64,000 nucleotides of DNA from positions 128,336 to 192,335 of the forward strand of contig CAYOWQ010000007.1 in NCBI GenBank assembly GCA_964407695.1, written 5' to 3'. The notes beneath the pieces were generated by a model. That model did no database searches and had not been told where the DNA came from. It saw only the letters and a program-made list of their open reading frames with translations. Shown here in pieces: positions 33,880 to 39,991 of the stretch. Position numbers and translations under genes: made by a program. The stretch comes from CAYOWQ01 sp964407695 (GTDB taxonomy: Bacteria; Planctomycetota; Phycisphaerae; Phycisphaerales; SM1A02). The first letter of the stretch is position 1. Each line of letters opens with the position of its first letter.

Positions 33880-34194
33880 GGTGAGCGGAACCCGCTCTCC
33901 CCGACCGCCTTTCTGCGCTCCCCAACCGCTTGGTCGCTCTCCCCACCCTCCCGGTCGGTCGCCCCGACCGCCTGGTCGCTCTCCCTGCCCTCCCGGTCGG
34001 TCGCCCCGCCCTGCTTCCCGCTCTCCCCGCCCTCTTGGTCGCCCGCCCCGACCGCCCGCTCGGTCGCCCCGACTTCCCTCCGTCGCTCAACGACCGCCGG
34101 AATCCTCTCCCCGACTTCCCACCGTTTCTCCCACACCGCGGGACGATTCTCCCGCACCGCGGGACAGTTCGCCCACACCGCCCGACGGTCGGTC
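33880..34194 (-). repeat. array B: about fifteen degenerate 21-bp tandem units
   Basis: Units are 21 bases without indels. On the minus strand most read GG(A/C)GA-NNN-C...C(G/C)GCGGT-style; examples are GGAGAATCGTCCCGCGGTG and GGAGAAACGGTGGGAAG (shortened). Divergence among units is greater than in array A. The unit length, copy number of about fifteen and a GGGAG...CGCGGTGTG core shared with array A suggest one repeat class. Both strands stay open in several frames, a by-product of the 21-base period. Confidence 0.85.
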
Positions 34195-34340
34195 AGCAGG
34201 GCGGGAAGGCTGGTCACGACCGGCGCAGAATAGGTCGGTACCACCCGACATTGCGTCGGCGTTGCCGACACCGGCGATGGACGGTGCCGATTCAGCGGCG
34301 TACCATCCCGTGAGGTCCGCGGCTTCGCGACTTCATTTCG

Positions 34341-34395
34341 CGTCACAACACGTCACAGCACGCGACAGCACATCACTTCACGACACTTCACGACA
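34341..34395. repeat. 10-bp degenerate tandem repeat just before a terminator
   Basis: Five full and one partial decamer (CGTCACAACA, CGTCACAGCA, CGCGACAGCA, CATCACTTCA, CGACACTTCA, CGACA) end two bases before the terminator hairpin. The position of a short tandem array directly upstream of a terminator recalls the octamer arrays at 12193-12224 and 31973-32013. Confidence 0.75.
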
Positions 34396-34397
34396 AG

Positions 34398-34423
34398 CGC
34401 CCGGCATCTCGCCGGGCGTTTTT
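34398..34423 (+). terminator. intrinsic terminator without an upstream gene on its strand
   Basis: CGCCCGGC, a short loop, then GCCGGGCG and five T. No plus-strand gene ends nearby, so the terminated transcript would have to cross array B or be an unannotated RNA. Confidence 0.8.
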
Positions 34424-34446
34424 CGTTGAAGGCGACGGACGACCAC

Positions 34447-34483
34447 CACCCAAAGAAAAAACGCCGGGCGGTGGCAAGCCACA
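34447..34483 (-). terminator. terminator-like hairpin on the minus strand
   Basis: On the minus strand a stem CGCTGGGCG / CGCCCGGCG with an inner GTGG-CTTG-CCAC hairpin is followed by TTTTTTC. No minus-strand gene ends just upstream; the nearest ends at 35199. It may be left from a lost gene. Confidence 0.5.
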
Positions 34484-34638
34484 CGCCCAGCGCTTCCGGG
34501 GGTCAGGGGGATCAGGACCGGTAATCTCTAGCCCGTGAAAGGGGTGGGGGCAAGGTGATGTAGCCTACCGTAAAGGGGCGGGCGTGTTTGGCAAAGTCCC
34601 AAATCTTGAATCACCGAATCGTGGTGGAGAATCCAAAA

Positions 34639-35106
34639 ATGAAGCACTTCCTCGTTGGGCTAGTTCTAGGTTCATCGATCACGCTCGCAGTTGCCTTTCA
34701 GCAGCCACCCGGCGGCGAATCCCTTCCAGTTGACCAGCACCTGATCGATATTCAAACGTCGATGGAAGGAATGAATCGCAGGATGAGTGAGCTTGAGTCG
34801 TGGTCGGCCGCTACCTCGTTTCAGCTTGAACGCGTTACGTCGGCGGTCGAGGCGACTGAGGAGGCGGTACGGGACATCCAGACGTGCATGGATTGCAGTT
34901 CGCTGAAGGCCACCGACATTCTACTTGATCGTTACGGCTGGCCGCCCACTCAAACGGATCTCCAGGATGCCATTCTGATTCGGCGAATGAAGAACCATCT
35001 AAGGCCCTTCGGCCGACTCCCAGAGCCGCAAGAGGGGGAGGCCACTAGCGACTACTACGAGAGGGTGGTGGACGCGTTTCGCGCGTTTCGCGCGGAATTG
35101 CCCTAA
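34639..35106 (+). CDS. small exported or membrane-anchored coiled-coil protein, unknown
   Basis: Encodes 155 aa from ATG at 34639 (GGAGA upstream). Residues about 3-20 (HFLVGLVLGSSITLAVAF) are a signal or anchor. Residues about 30-85 have heptad-like spacing and likely form a coiled coil (IQTSMEGMNRRMSELE ... VEATEEAVRDI). CMDC near 87-90 is a possible disulfide or metal site. The C-terminal 60 residues are helical and charged. No family recognised. It stands alone on the plus strand and converges with the DUF6602 gene. Confidence 0.65.
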   Translation: MKHFLVGLVLGSSITLAVAFQQPPGGESLPVDQHLIDIQTSMEGMNRRMSELESWSAATSFQLERVTSAVEATEEAVRDIQTCMDCSSLKATDILLDRYGWPPTQTDLQDAILIRRMKNHLRPFGRLPEPQEGEATSDYYERVVDAFRAFRAELP

Positions 35107-35198
35107 GCCGGTCGAATGGGGCACGCACCGTGGACTATGTGTCAGACAGTGACGTTGCAGAGCCTGCAAGTACAGCGAGCCTTGCGGACCCTACCCGA

Positions 35199-36104
35199 CT
35201 AACCAGAGACAGGATTATCCGGGTCGCCGACCCCGTAGAGACTCGATATTAGCCCATGCTCGTAGGTGCCTTGAAGCCGTGCAAGAAGCTCGAACGCGAA
35301 CTCGGCGAATGTTGAAGCGCCCCAATTCAGGCATCCAGCGAACGTATGTTGACCCACTGTGGTCGATTCTCCGACATGGTACATCCGATCCAGAAGATTT
35401 CGATCTGGGGACAACGGCGGCCATTCCTCATTGGTCGTTGAGCAGCGTGCCAAGGCGGCCTGCGAATCAATCGCCCCTTCCGAGGTAAGAATAAGCGCCC
35501 CCATGCTGACACGTTCAAATGCCGCGAGTCTTTTCAAGCGATCTAAGAGCGAGGGTTTTGCATCCTTTGCCCTAATTTCGAAGAAGACGAAGCCAAAGAA
35601 GAAGTCGGGCGACAAGTAACGTCGGTATCTCGCTTCTGGTGCCTCAGCTTCAGCCATCAACCTCCTGAGCCTGGTCATCTGGTCAATCGCGCGATCCAGC
35701 GATTCCCTGTTGAATCTCGACTTGACTTCTAAGACGCACATCGCATGTTCGACGGGGATCGCTCGGACGATGCCTAGCTCCGACCGCTCAGGGATGTCGT
35801 CGGTCCATAGTACAGGTGATTTCAAGCGGTCATAGATGATCACGTCAAAATGCGGCAGCGGTTCGTCAGGGCCAAGTCCGGGGGAGACAATACGCCCCGA
35901 GGTAACTCCGAATGCGGCTGGCAGAAAATCGTTCAGCCATTCCCGAACGCATCCCTCAGCAACCACTCCGTGGTGAGTCTCAATCCCATGGACTTCCTCA
36001 TCCACTTTGGCCTTCTCATATTGAGCAAGCATCGCCCCGCGGCGCTGATGTATTTGTTTCCAGCCAGCCGAGGGGAAATAGGTCGTTAGCGGGTCGATGG
36101 TCAT
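35199..36104 (-). CDS. DUF6602-like protein
   Basis: Encodes 301 aa from ATG at 36104. The pattern 'REWLNDFLPAAFGVTSGRIV', 'FDVIIYDRLKSPVLW', 'IPVEHAMCVLEVKSRF' fits the DUF6602 family, which keeps D...E-V-K residues reminiscent of the PD-(D/E)xK nuclease fold. The role of the family is unknown; members often lie in accessory or defence regions. Here it sits between repeat-rich segments. Codon use looks less GC-biased than its neighbours (AT-richer stretches such as 35530-35640), a possible sign of transfer. Confidence 0.75.
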   Translation of the reverse strand: MTIDPLTTYFPSAGWKQIHQRRGAMLAQYEKAKVDEEVHGIETHHGVVAEGCVREWLNDFLPAAFGVTSGRIVSPGLGPDEPLPHFDVIIYDRLKSPVLWTDDIPERSELGIVRAIPVEHAMCVLEVKSRFNRESLDRAIDQMTRLRRLMAEAEAPEARYRRYLSPDFFFGFVFFEIRAKDAKPSLLDRLKRLAAFERVSMGALILTSEGAIDSQAALARCSTTNEEWPPLSPDRNLLDRMYHVGESTTVGQHTFAGCLNWGASTFAEFAFELLARLQGTYEHGLISSLYGVGDPDNPVSG

Positions 36105-36302
36105 GCGGGGTTCGAGAGCCGATCGATTTTTGGTCCACAGTGACGCAGGCCATGGACACCTGCCCCATCCAGAGTCGGCGGAGCGCCGCACACCTTTCAG
36201 GGTTTTCCCATCCCGCGCACGAGCCCGGGAAGGTCAGTGCCGAAGGAACCAGTGTAGCAGGCGAGGGGGCGGGGATGAAGAGCGGGAGAGCGGGCGACAG
36301 CA

Positions 36303-36435
36303 CGGTCCGCACAGCGGGACCCTCCACATCCGGACACGCGGTCCGCACAGCGGGACCCTACCCATCCGGACCCGCGGTCCGCACAGCGGGACCCTACCCA
36401 TCCGGAGAATCGGTCCGCACAGCGGGACCCTACCC
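36303..36435. repeat. 36-bp direct tandem repeat, 3.7 copies
   Basis: Copies start at 36303, 36339, 36375 and 36411, spaced exactly 36 bases; each begins CGGTCCGCACAGCGGGACC, with an imperfect hairpin in that half. The second halves differ slightly. There are no spacers, so this is not a CRISPR array. Confidence 0.9.
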
Positions 36436-36489
36436 GATGCATCCTCTGTGCTCTCTGTGGCCTCTGTGGTTCAATTGGTTGCCCCCTGG

Positions 36490-36509
36490 ATTCCCGCATG
36501 CGCGGGAAT
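36490..36509. repeat. dRS3-like palindrome ATTCCC-N8-GGGAAT
   Basis: ATTCCCGCATGCGCGGGAAT is a 20-base palindrome. A second copy with one different core base lies at 39442-39461. The layout matches the dRS3 repeat described in Neisseria and similar palindromes in other bacteria. Confidence 0.8.
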
Positions 36510-36515
36510 GACGAT

Positions 36516-36666
36516 GTTGCCACTCAGTCTCCCCCCGCACTCAGTCTCCCCCCGCACTCAGTCTCTTAGTCTCTTAGTCTCTCAGTCTCTTAGTCTCTCA
36601 GTCTCTCCCCTTGACACCTCGACACCTCGACACCTTGCCACCTTGGTCTCTCCGTCTCTCCGTCTC
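36516..36666. repeat. 8-bp tandem repeats (CAGTCTCT, GACACCTN types) after a DUF2294 gene
   Basis: CAGTCTC(T/C) units, then TTGACACC/TCGACACC units near 36610-36640, then CCGTCTCT units, ending one base before the stop triplet at 36667. Same order as at 39470-39595 and around 21357-21490. Confidence 0.85.
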
Positions 36667-37155
36667 TCACTCCCGCTGCCGCTTGCCTCCCGTTCCCTTC
36701 TGCTCGCGCATCAGCGGGGCTTCGGCGAGGGTGAACAGCACCACTTCCTCGCCGGTGGCGGTGCTGATGTCGTGGTGCAGGCTGACCACGGCGATGGCGG
36801 TGATCTCGAGGATCATGCGCTCGAGGTGCAGCCGGGCGGTTTCGATCAGGTGGGTGCGCACCTGCTTGAGCAGGTCTCGGCCCTTGTCGGGCGGGAGCGT
36901 GCGCACCAGCTGCTGCTCGGCCACGGTGAGCACGCCTTCCAGCCGCACCACGATCAGGTCGTCGATCAGGTGGGCGCGCAGCCGGTTGGGGCCCCGGCCC
37001 ATGTATTCCTGCTCGAAGCGGATCATGCCCTTGCAGATCAGGTCTTCGATCTCGCCGAGCGTTCGCGCTGTCGAGGCGGGATCGCACACGGTGAGTCGGG
37101 AAGACGGGCGCGACGACGTTGGAGCGGAGAGGTCACGATGTTCAGCCTCGGTCAT
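36667..37155 (-). CDS. DUF2294 family protein (copy 1)
   Basis: Encodes 162 aa from ATG at 37155, favoured over 37167 because GGATGGAGA lies at good spacing before it. After a variable N-terminus of about 40 residues the DUF2294 core reads KGMIRFEQEYMGRGPNRLRA, DLIVVRLEGVLTVAEQQLV, LIETARLHLERMILEITAIA, VSLHHDISTATGEEVVLFTL. Function of the family is not established. A second member on the opposite strand starts at 37813; the two are divergent around a 650-base region with repeats and a structured leader. Confidence 0.8.
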   Translation of the reverse strand: MTEAEHRDLSAPTSSRPSSRLTVCDPASTARTLGEIEDLICKGMIRFEQEYMGRGPNRLRAHLIDDLIVVRLEGVLTVAEQQLVRTLPPDKGRDLLKQVRTHLIETARLHLERMILEITAIAVVSLHHDISTATGEEVVLFTLAEAPLMREQKGTGGKRQRE

Positions 37156-37223
37156 GGTCGTCTCCATCCTGCGGACTCACCCGATCCATCGCTGCCACAA
37201 CCCGGCCCGATGCAACGCCGGCT

Positions 37224-37288
37224 CGTGGCCCAGGGTCGTGGTCCAGGGTCGTGGTCCAGGCTCGTGGCCCAGGGTCGTGGCCCAGGGG
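37224..37288. repeat. 13-bp tandem repeat, five copies
   Basis: Five units of CGTGGYCCAGGNT with one or two changes each. They lie just upstream of the DUF2294 copy 1 gene on its minus strand. No protein reading is supported. Confidence 0.85.
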
Positions 37289-37509
37289 CCGCACGAATCG
37301 ACCGAATTGAACCCATCCGCGCCATCGCCTTCGGCCCGTACATTTCATCGCCGGAGGGCGGTGCATCGATTCACATCGAGCTCACATCGTGGCGAAGGGA
37401 TCGCCATCGGTCGGCTTGATTGTAGCGCACCGCGGACGGCGGCCCCCTGCGGCATGAACATGAAGAACTTCACCGTTGACGTTCATGCGGGAGGTAATTG
37501 ATTATTGTG

Positions 37510-37537
37510 TTGACTTCCCCAGACGCTCCGATACAGT
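37510..37537 (+). promoter_or_regulatory. sigma-70-like promoter for DUF2294 copy 2
   Basis: TTGACT at 37510-37515 and TACAGT at 37532-37537 with 16-base spacing. Transcription would begin near 37544 and give a leader of about 270 bases before the GTG at 37813. Confidence 0.5.
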
Positions 37538-37642
37538 ACGGTGCACGTGGAACGCCCGTGGCCGAACTTGAGACGCCGCAACGTTTCGATCGGATGACTT
37601 AGAGAAGAGCACGCCGCCCCTGCGGCCGGCCCGTCAAAGAGT

Positions 37643-37699
37643 AAGCCGACTTGAATCTTCACCCTTGAGGTGTTGATGCAGGTCGGCTTGTTTCGTTTT
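37643..37699 (+). terminator. attenuator-like hairpin in the leader of DUF2294 copy 2
   Basis: AAGCCGAC at 37643-37650 pairs with GTCGGCTT at 37682-37689 around an inner CACC-CTTGA-GGTG hairpin; GTTTCGTTTT follows. It lies 114 bases before the gene start, so it could attenuate transcription. Confidence 0.5.
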
Positions 37700-37812
37700 G
37701 GGTCCCTGCATGAACGAGGAGTTTCGTTTCGATCGTTGGCCGGCTGGTGGGAATGGACCGTGCCCCAGGGCCGGCCTGCGTGATTGCCGCCAACCGGCCT
37801 TGAAAGGAGATT

Positions 37813-38223
37813 GTGACCGAGAACCCCAGCATCATCGCCCAGCAGCTCGCGGCGGCCGCCATGGCCTTTCAGCAACGGGTCACCGGCCACACACCGAAGG
37901 CGGTGACCGTTGTGCTGAGCGAAGGCACGCTGGTGATCACGCTGCTGGGCGCCTTGACACCGGCGGAGCACGTGATGGCGTCGAGCCCGCAGGGGGCGTC
38001 CAAGGTGCAGGAGTATCACCGCAGGTTGTTCGCCAACTCGATGGACCAGATGCGGCAGGAGATCAAGCGAATCGCCGGGGTGGAGGTCCGCGAGTCGGCC
38101 GCGGAGGTGGAGCCCACCACTGGAACAGTCATCCATGCCTTCACCAGCGGAACCGTCGTGCAGGTGTATCAACTCGCCGAACCGCCCTCGAAGGAGGACG
38201 GGTCCGGATTGAACGGAACGTGA
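37813..38223 (+). CDS. DUF2294 family protein (copy 2)
   Basis: Encodes 136 aa. The start is GTG at 37813 with AAAGGAGAT at ideal spacing. The core resembles the family: NPSIIAQQLAAAAMAFQQRV, KAVTVVLSEGTLVITLLGALTP, EYHRRLFANSMDQMRQEIKR, VREVES-like variable part, then TGTVIHAFTSGTVVQVYQL, where copy 1 has EEVVLFTL. It is more divergent than copy 1, and the tyrosine/glycine 'YxGRGP' segment is replaced by 'VTGHTP'. Function unknown. An attenuator-like leader precedes it, and a 12-bp perfect hairpin follows at 38290-38327. Confidence 0.75.
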   Translation: MTENPSIIAQQLAAAAMAFQQRVTGHTPKAVTVVLSEGTLVITLLGALTPAEHVMASSPQGASKVQEYHRRLFANSMDQMRQEIKRIAGVEVRESAAEVEPTTGTVIHAFTSGTVVQVYQLAEPPSKEDGSGLNGT

Positions 38224-38289
38224 ATCCCCTGTTCCCGCCCGGCCTGAAGCTCTGCGCAAGACTCAGACCGGGTCTCTGTCGGGTCGACC

Positions 38290-38327
38290 CCGAGGGCCGG
38301 ATCGTGAGATGCCGGTCCGGCCCTCGG
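38290..38327. terminator. strong hairpin after DUF2294 copy 2
   Basis: CCGAGGGCCGGA at 38290-38301 is perfectly complementary to TCCGGCCCTCGG at 38316-38327. No T-run follows, so it may be a 3' stabiliser or a Rho-associated end instead of a classic terminator. Confidence 0.45.
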
Positions 38328-38395
38328 CTGGCCTTCGAACTCGACGACCTCGCAGACAGCGCGTCGGCTTCGCCGCGCAAGAAAGGCGCTCCGCC

Positions 38396-38944
38396 ATGTT
38401 CAGATCACAGAAACGATCGGTTTCAGAACAGACTCCCACGACAACGCCAACGGCAACGCCGGAGACCAAGCCTGAGAATCCCCCCGGTACACATCCCGGT
38501 TCAAATCCCGGTTCCATTCCCGATTCTTCGCCGAAGAAGATGCCCGGCGATCCCCCTTCCACCACGGCTACTCCCAAGCCTCCGTCGGCGTCTACGCGGG
38601 CGCCTGCACGGGACGTTGGCCGGGAATCGCGACCGATGCCGGACCACGATCCCGAAGACCTGACTGAAATCCTCAACGGCAAATCGCACAAGGGGGATGC
38701 TCGGCTGATTCGAGCGGTCATGAATACGAGTACGCCGGATCTTGATGAACGAACGAACAGCGAATGGCCAATCGTCGATTCCCAGGAACCGCTCGGCGGC
38801 CTGACCGGCTTGGTTCGGGATTCCCGAATGAATGAAGCGAAAATTCCCGCGGGCAACAGCGGTTTCAATCGTGTTGCCAATGATCCGGTCAACCGGAATT
38901 CCGCCCTGCCTGCACCGCGCAGTCATCGGAAGCCCGGACTGTGA
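38396..38944 (+). CDS. low-complexity Pro/Thr-rich hypothetical protein
   Basis: Encodes 182 aa from ATG at 38396. The first 70 residues are Pro/Thr/Ser-rich (TPTTTPTATPETKPENPPGT); the rest is polar, with DLTEILNGKSHKGDARL the most ordered-looking part. No signal peptide, membrane segment or family is seen. The plus-strand position after the DUF2294 gene and a full-length open frame are the only support; it may be spurious. Confidence 0.4.
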   Translation: MFRSQKRSVSEQTPTTTPTATPETKPENPPGTHPGSNPGSIPDSSPKKMPGDPPSTTATPKPPSASTRAPARDVGRESRPMPDHDPEDLTEILNGKSHKGDARLIRAVMNTSTPDLDERTNSEWPIVDSQEPLGGLTGLVRDSRMNEAKIPAGNSGFNRVANDPVNRNSALPAPRSHRKPGL

Positions 38945-39029
38945 CCTGGACACCCGGTGTGCCGGTCGTCGGAGGGGCGACCGGCACACTGTATTCAAGG
39001 GCTCGACAGATCACACCAAGGACACCAGA

Positions 39030-39194
39030 GTGGGATTTCTCCTCATCAGCTTGATTGTGCTTCTGATCATCGCCACCATTCCCCGGTGGCGCTACAGCCG
39101 CACCTGGGGGTATTCCATGAGCAATCTGATGGGAATGATCCTTCTCATCGTCGTTCTTGAGATCCTGTTGGGCTGCCTGCCGCTGAGGTTCTAA
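39030..39194 (+). CDS. DUF3309 family small membrane protein
   Basis: Encodes 54 aa from GTG at 39030; AAGGA is about 8 bases upstream. Two hydrophobic segments (FLLISLIVLLIIATI and MGMILLIVVLEILLG) flank the family hallmark PRWRYSRTWGYSMSN, the 'P-x-W-x-Y-S-x-x-W-G-Y' pattern of DUF3309. Members are tiny two-helix membrane proteins of unknown function, often stress-associated. Followed by a repeat region. Confidence 0.75.
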   Translation: MGFLLISLIVLLIIATIPRWRYSRTWGYSMSNLMGMILLIVVLEILLGCLPLRF

Positions 39195-39441
39195 GGATGC
39201 GGAGTCATGTTTCGGCCGTGCACTCGTGGTGAGTTTCGTGTCACATCGCGGTTCACAAATTCACCCGGGACGGTGCACGGAAAGTCCGGGAGGGTCGGTG
39301 CCGATGGAACCAGTGCAGCAGGCGAGGAGAGCAGGAGAAGAGGAAGGATCAGGGGCGGGCCACCCCTGCCACCCGCTAGCCCTGCCACCGGACGCGCGCG
39401 CCACCCACTGCGCTGCTCGGTCTCGCGAGGTTGCCCTCTGG

Positions 39442-39461
39442 ATTCCCGCGTGCGCGGGAAT
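39442..39461. repeat. dRS3-like palindrome ATTCCC-N8-GGGAAT, second copy
   Basis: ATTCCCGCGTGCGCGGGAAT, differing from the copy at 36490 by one core base and flanked by similar sequence (TCTGG before, GACG after). Confidence 0.8.
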
Positions 39462-39469
39462 GACGGCAT

Positions 39470-39595
39470 CCACTCAGTCTCCCCCCCACTTTGTTTCTCA
39501 GTCTCTCAGTCTCTCCCCTTGACACCTTGACACCTTGACACCTTGACACCTTGACACCTTAGTCTCTCAGTCTCTCAGTCTCTCCATCCCCGATC
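39470..39595. repeat. 8-bp tandem repeats (CAGTCTCT, GACACCTT types)
   Basis: CAGTCTCT-type units flank five perfect GACACCTT units at 39521-39560. Same composite order as 36516-36666. It ends just before the promoter of the candidate RNA at about 39623. Confidence 0.9.
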
Positions 39596-39622
39596 ACCTT
39601 CTGAAAAAAGCAGCCTTTCCCT

Positions 39623-39650
39623 TTGACTTCCCCCAATCTGTGCCGATAAT
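39623..39650 (+). promoter_or_regulatory. sigma-70-like promoter of the candidate structured RNA
   Basis: TTGACT at 39623-39628, 16-base spacer, GATAAT at 39645-39650. This is the best promoter match I found in the window. The start of transcription would be near 39657. Confidence 0.65.
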
Positions 39651-39769
39651 TCTCTCCGGATGCTCGAGCGTCCGAAGGGCCCCGATTAACGACGGGGCGT
39701 CAAGAACCCGGCGGCGGGAGTCACCCCCCGCGTCGGCTGGGAAGTCTCGATTCGAAAGGAGGTGGTCCA

Positions 39770-39808
39770 GTGATTTCGAGTGACCTTCTGAAAGGTATGC
39801 ACACGTAA
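39770..39808 (+). CDS. 12-codon mini-ORF behind a perfect extended Shine-Dalgarno
   Basis: GTG at 39770 lies 7 bases after AGGAGG, inside a 16-base match to the complement of the 16S 3' end. The peptide is MISSDLLKGMHT. Its shortness and the following hairpins suggest a leader peptide or a ribosome-loading device. No family is known to me. Confidence 0.4.
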   Translation: MISSDLLKGMHT

Positions 39809-39871
39809 TTGCTGCGTCCGGATTCGACCGGACACGACTGCACCCGTGTGCAGCCATCAGTCGATAGCGTG

Positions 39872-39907
39872 CCCGGCGGCCCGATACAGGCCGCCGGGTC
39901 TTTTTTT
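39872..39907 (+). terminator. strong intrinsic terminator ahead of ftsK
   Basis: CCCGGCGGCC and GGCCGCCGGG form a perfect 10-bp stem followed by TC and seven T. It ends the candidate RNA 85 bases before the ftsK start, so ftsK needs readthrough or its own promoter. Confidence 0.9.
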
Positions 39908-39991
39908 GGAAGTCCGGGGGGTCGGCCGCCGCAACCGGGGCTGGGAGACGGGCGACTGGAATTGGAGGCAGATTGTCCGCCGAATGGGGAA

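Larger units (their letters stand above)
33514..34638. other. 1.1-kb non-coding region with array B, a decamer array and terminators
   Basis: No protein gene is supported; the long frames on both strands derive from the 21-bp array. Contents in order: a short hairpin GGTCCGC-CCC-GCGGACC near 33754-33770, array B at 33880-34194, a 10-bp array at 34341-34395, a plus-strand terminator at 34398-34423 and a minus-oriented hairpin with T-run at 34447-34483. Confidence 0.7.
36105..36666. other. non-coding repeat region (composite element, copy 1)
   Basis: No gene is supported; the open frames are repeat-derived. Contents: a conserved block from 36224 (CCCGGGAAGGTCAGTGCC...), a 36-bp tandem repeat at 36303-36435, a palindrome at 36490-36509 and octamer arrays 36516-36666. 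The conserved block, palindrome and octamers recur in the same order at 39285-39595. Confidence 0.75.
37156..37812. other. intergenic region between divergent DUF2294 genes
   Basis: No gene is supported. It holds a 13-bp tandem repeat at 37224-37288, a sigma-70-like promoter at 37510-37537 and a leader with a terminator-like structure at 37643-37699 before the DUF2294 copy 2 start at 37813. Confidence 0.6.
39195..39600. other. non-coding repeat region (composite element, copy 2)
   Basis: No gene supported. Conserved block from 39285 (CCGGGAGGGTCGGTGCCGA..., matching 36224 onward), palindrome 39442-39461 and octamer arrays 39470-39595 repeat the order seen at 36224-36666. The 36-bp tandem repeat of copy 1 is absent. 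Confidence 0.7.
39657..39907 (+). ncRNA. candidate structured leader RNA with extended Shine-Dalgarno and mini-ORF
   Basis: A unit of about 250 nt runs from the promoter at 39623-39650 to a strong terminator at 39872-39907. Hairpins: GCCCCG...CGGGGC (about 39678-39698), GTCCGG-ATTCGA-CCGGAC (39816-39833) and CTGCAC-CCGT-GTGCAG (39838-39853). At 39755-39770 AAAGGAGGTGGTCCAG is complementary over about 16 bases, with one G-U, to the 3' end of 16S rRNA. It precedes a 12-codon frame GTG...TAA (39770-39808, M-I-S-S-D-L-L-K-G-M-H-T). Either a regulatory RNA, an attenuator for ftsK or a translated small-peptide gene; I do not recognise a known Rfam family. Confidence 0.55.

Noticed and set aside
33881..34429. 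Open frames on both strands through array B
   Set aside because: Same reason; several frames on both strands are open, and none has a start site plus protein-like sequence outside the repeat.
36303..36435. CRISPR array, because the direct repeat is 36 bases long
   Set aside because: Repeats are contiguous without spacers and there are no Cas genes nearby.
39809..39991. Upstream start for FtsK at 39809
   Set aside because: The extra residues span the hairpins and the strong terminator at 39872-39907, so they are not a plausible N-terminus.
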